Part shown: positions 62,105 to 64,000 of the stretch, in pieces
Numbering within the stretch: the stretch's first letter is position 1
Layout of the letters: each line of letters starts with the position of its first letter
NCBI RefSeq assembly: GCF_051020985.1
Contig: NW_027475164.1
Span: 310,001-374,000, forward strand
Length of the DNA stretch: 64,000 bases
Direction: 5' to 3'
DNA from: Nomia melanderi
Lineage: Eukaryota > Arthropoda > Insecta > Hymenoptera > Halictidae
Made by a program: the position numbers and the translations under genes
Notes under the pieces: generated by a model
The model's input: only the letters and a program-made list of their open reading frames with translations
What the model was told of the DNA's origin: nothing
Databases searched by the model: none

Positions 62105-63833
62105 GAGATATCACCAGATATATATTGGATTTTTCCCTGACCCTGAGTGTCCAGCTCAATGAGACAGTGATTTTCTCGGCCCCTGGTGGTCCGACGTCGT
62201 TCCCGCTGCCCAGATTCATGCACCAGGGCCTCCTACAGACAATGCACTTTGGTTTATTGCGCTATCTCTAATAGCACCCGAGATATCACCAGATATTTGC
62301 AGGATTTTGACATGATCTTGGGTGACGGATTCCGAATATCTGTAATTTTCTCGGCCACTGGTGGTCCGAGGTCGTTCCTGCGGCACAGATTCATTCGCAA
62401 GGGCCTCCTACAGACAATGCACTTTGGTTTATTGCGCTATCTGTAATTGCACCCGAGATATCACCAGATATATATTGGATTTTCCCCTGACCCTGAGTGT
62501 CCGGACCCATGAGACGGTGGTTTTCTCGGCCCCTGGTGGTCCGAGGTCGTTCCCGCTGCTCAGATTCATTCGCCTGGCCCTCCTACAGAGAATGCACTTT
62601 GATTTATTGCGCTATCTGCAATAGCACCCGAGATATCACCAGATATATATAGGATTTTTCCCAGACCCTGAGTGTCCGGCGCCATGAGACGGTGGTTTTC
62701 TTGGCCCCTGGTGGTCCGAGGTCGTTCCCGCTGCACAGATGCATGAGCCAGGGCCTCCTGCAGATAATTCACTTTGGTTTATTGCGCTATCTCTAATAGC
62801 ACCCGAGATATCACCAGATATATATTGGATTTTCCCCTGACCCTGAGTGTCCGGCCCCGTGAGTCGGTGGTTTTCTCTGCCCCTGGTGGTCCTAGGTCGT
62901 TCCCGCTGCCCAGATTCATGCGCCAGGGCCTCCTACAGACAATGCACTTTGGTTTATTGCGCTATCTCTAATAGCACCCGAGATATCACCAGATATTTGC
63001 TGGATTTTTACATGACCTTGGGTGACGGATTCCGAATATCTGTAATTTTCTCGGCCACTGGTGGTCCGAGGTCTTTCCTGCGGCACAGATTCATGCGCCA
63101 GGGCCTCCTACAGACAATGCACTTTGGTTTATTGCGCTATCTGAAATAGCACCCGAGATATCACCAGATATATATTGGATTTTCCCCTGACCCTGAGTGT
63201 CCGGCCCCATGAGACTGTGGTTTTCTCGACCCCTGGTGGTCCGAGGTCATTCCCGCTGGCCAGATGCATGCGCCAGGGCCTCCTGCAGATAATTCACTTT
63301 GATTTATAGCGCTATCTCAAATAGCACCCGAGACATCACCAGATATATATTGGATTTTTCCCTGACCCTGAGTGTCCGGCGCCATGAGACGGTGGTTTTC
63401 TTGGCCCCTGGTGGTCCCAGGTCGTTCCCGCTGCACAGATGCATGCGCCAGGGCCTCCTGCAGATAATTCACTTTGGTTTATTGCGCTATCTCTAATAGC
63501 ACCCGAGATATCACCAGATATATATTGGATTTTCCCCTGACCGTGAGTGTCCGGCCCCGTGAGTCGGTGGTTTTCTCGGCCCCTGGTGGTCCGAGGTCGT
63601 TCCAGCTGCCCGGATTCATGCGCCAGGGCCACCTACAGACAATGCACTTTGATTTATTGCGCTATCTCTAATAGCACCCGAGATATCACCAGATATATAT
63701 TGAATTTTCCCCTGACCCTGAGTGTCCGGCCCCATGAGACTGTGGTTTTCCCGGCCCCTCTTGGTCCGAGGTCGTTCCCGCTGCACAGATTCATGCGGCA
63801 GGGCCTCCTACACACAATGCACTTTGATTTATT
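62105..63833 (+). repeat. 13-monomer period (2275 bp), copy 2
   Basis: Partner of 59830-61558. At 63235-63330 it carries cctggtggtccgaggtcatt and a type-A-like tail where copy 1 has cctcttggtccgagg and cctacacacaatg. Sequence on both sides matches, consistent with a conversion patch of roughly 100 bp. Confidence 0.9.
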
Positions 63834-64000
63834 GCGCTATCTGTAATAGCACCCGAGATATCACCAGATATATATTGGATTTTCCCCTGACCCTGAGTGT
63901 CCGGACCCATGAGACGGTGGTTTTCTCGGCCCGTGGTGGTCCGAGGTCGTTCCCGCTGGCCAGATTCATGCGCCTGGGCCTCCTACAGACAATGCACTTC

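Larger units (their letters stand above)
1..64000 (+). repeat. Satellite DNA array, 175-bp monomer, about 366 units
   Basis: The window is a head-to-tail array of one 175-bp unit in one orientation. Landmarks repeated in nearly every unit, in order, are gagatatcaccag, ttggatttt, gagtgtccggccccatgag, ggtggttttctcgg, ggtggtccgaggtcgttc, cagattcatgcgcc, agggcctcct, gcactttga and tgcgctatct. Unit starts were tracked from 108 to 63855: 364 complete monomers, 351 of net length 175 bp, and 13 indel monomers that account exactly for the remaining span. No flanking DNA, inserted element, inverted monomer or unique stretch is seen. The unit length and higher-order organisation are typical of centromeric satellites in eukaryotes, but centromere identity is inference. 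I do not recognise the family. It is not alpha satellite, and it is not a CRISPR array because no variable spacers separate the units. Confidence 0.99.
57905..64000 (+). repeat. Block 7: ccgtgagtcgg-marked block
   Basis: About 35 monomers. New common markers are ggccccgtgagtcggtgg, gctgcccggattc or gctgcccagattc, attcgcctgggcc, and the third F subgroup (cctgcggcacag). These are rare or absent to the left, so the array composition changes here. It contains the 13-monomer period below and runs off the right edge with a 146-bp partial monomer (63855-64000). Confidence 0.88.

Noticed and set aside
1..64000. Hundreds of open reading frames of 65-103 residues on both strands, a few longer (up to 157)
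   Set aside because: They repeat with the monomer, overlap one another in several frames and on both strands, and are set by the taatag and atgag positions of the unit. 175 is not a multiple of 3, so no frame is kept across units. The longer ones arise where a 1-base deletion joins frames (for example 6624-7097). No protein domain is recognisable.
1..64000. CRISPR array
   Set aside because: The repeat is 175 bp and contiguous, with no unique spacers and no cas genes.
1..64000. Primate alpha satellite
   Set aside because: Length is near 171 bp but the sequence, GC content (about 54% in the counted unit) and lack of a CENP-B box do not fit.
1..64000. Ribosomal, telomeric or viral sequence
   Set aside because: No rRNA, telomere motif, terminal repeat or coding domain is seen in any monomer type.

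Overview
The window is one uninterrupted tandem satellite array and carries no gene that I can support. A unit of about 175 bp repeats head to tail on one strand from the first base to the last. Taking the recurring gagatatcac as unit start gives 364 complete monomers (108-63854), plus 107 bp of a monomer on the left and 146 bp on the right. By net length 351 are exactly 175 bp. The other 13 are seven of 174, one of 176, three of 181, one of 185 and one of 200 bp. These sum exactly to the observed span. No flank, transposon, inversion or unique sequence is seen, so the array runs past both ends.

A nucleosome-sized unit, more than 64 kb of unbroken array, and higher-order repeats (blocks of several different monomers copied together) point to a eukaryotic centromeric or heterochromatic satellite. 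I cannot name the species or match the family from memory. The unit is not alpha satellite and no CENP-B box was found. One hand-counted monomer (40888-41062) is 54% G+C with 9 CpG, observed/expected about 0.7. That is high for methylated vertebrate satellite DNA and may hint at a lineage or locus with weak germline CpG methylation.

Layout: 1-11479, mixed monomer types with short multi-monomer duplications. 11480-17776, three tandem copies of a 12-monomer, 2099-bp higher-order repeat; copies 1 and 2 look identical, and copy 3 has a replaced patch at its start. 17777-35112, a web of 0.6-1.5 kb duplications, including a colinear block (about 23.0-26.5 kb) copied to 29.3-34.4 kb with extra monomers inserted. 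35113-50180, an 8-monomer (1400 bp), an 11-monomer (1925 bp) and a 15-monomer (2631 bp) period, the last carrying an expanded TA tract. 50181-53155, a distinct, more divergent block. 53156-57904, a block marked by catgggacgg monomers. 57905-64000, a block marked by ccgtgagtcgg monomers with a 13-monomer (2275 bp) period.

All open reading frames are products of the repeat. Because 175 is 1 modulo 3, the frame shifts at each monomer, and the same 65-, 95- and 99-residue translations recur about 175 bp apart on the plus strand, with 68- and 91-residue ones on the minus strand. None is a credible gene. The biology here is array evolution: unequal exchange in whole-monomer steps, conversion patches, and recent amplification of multi-monomer units.
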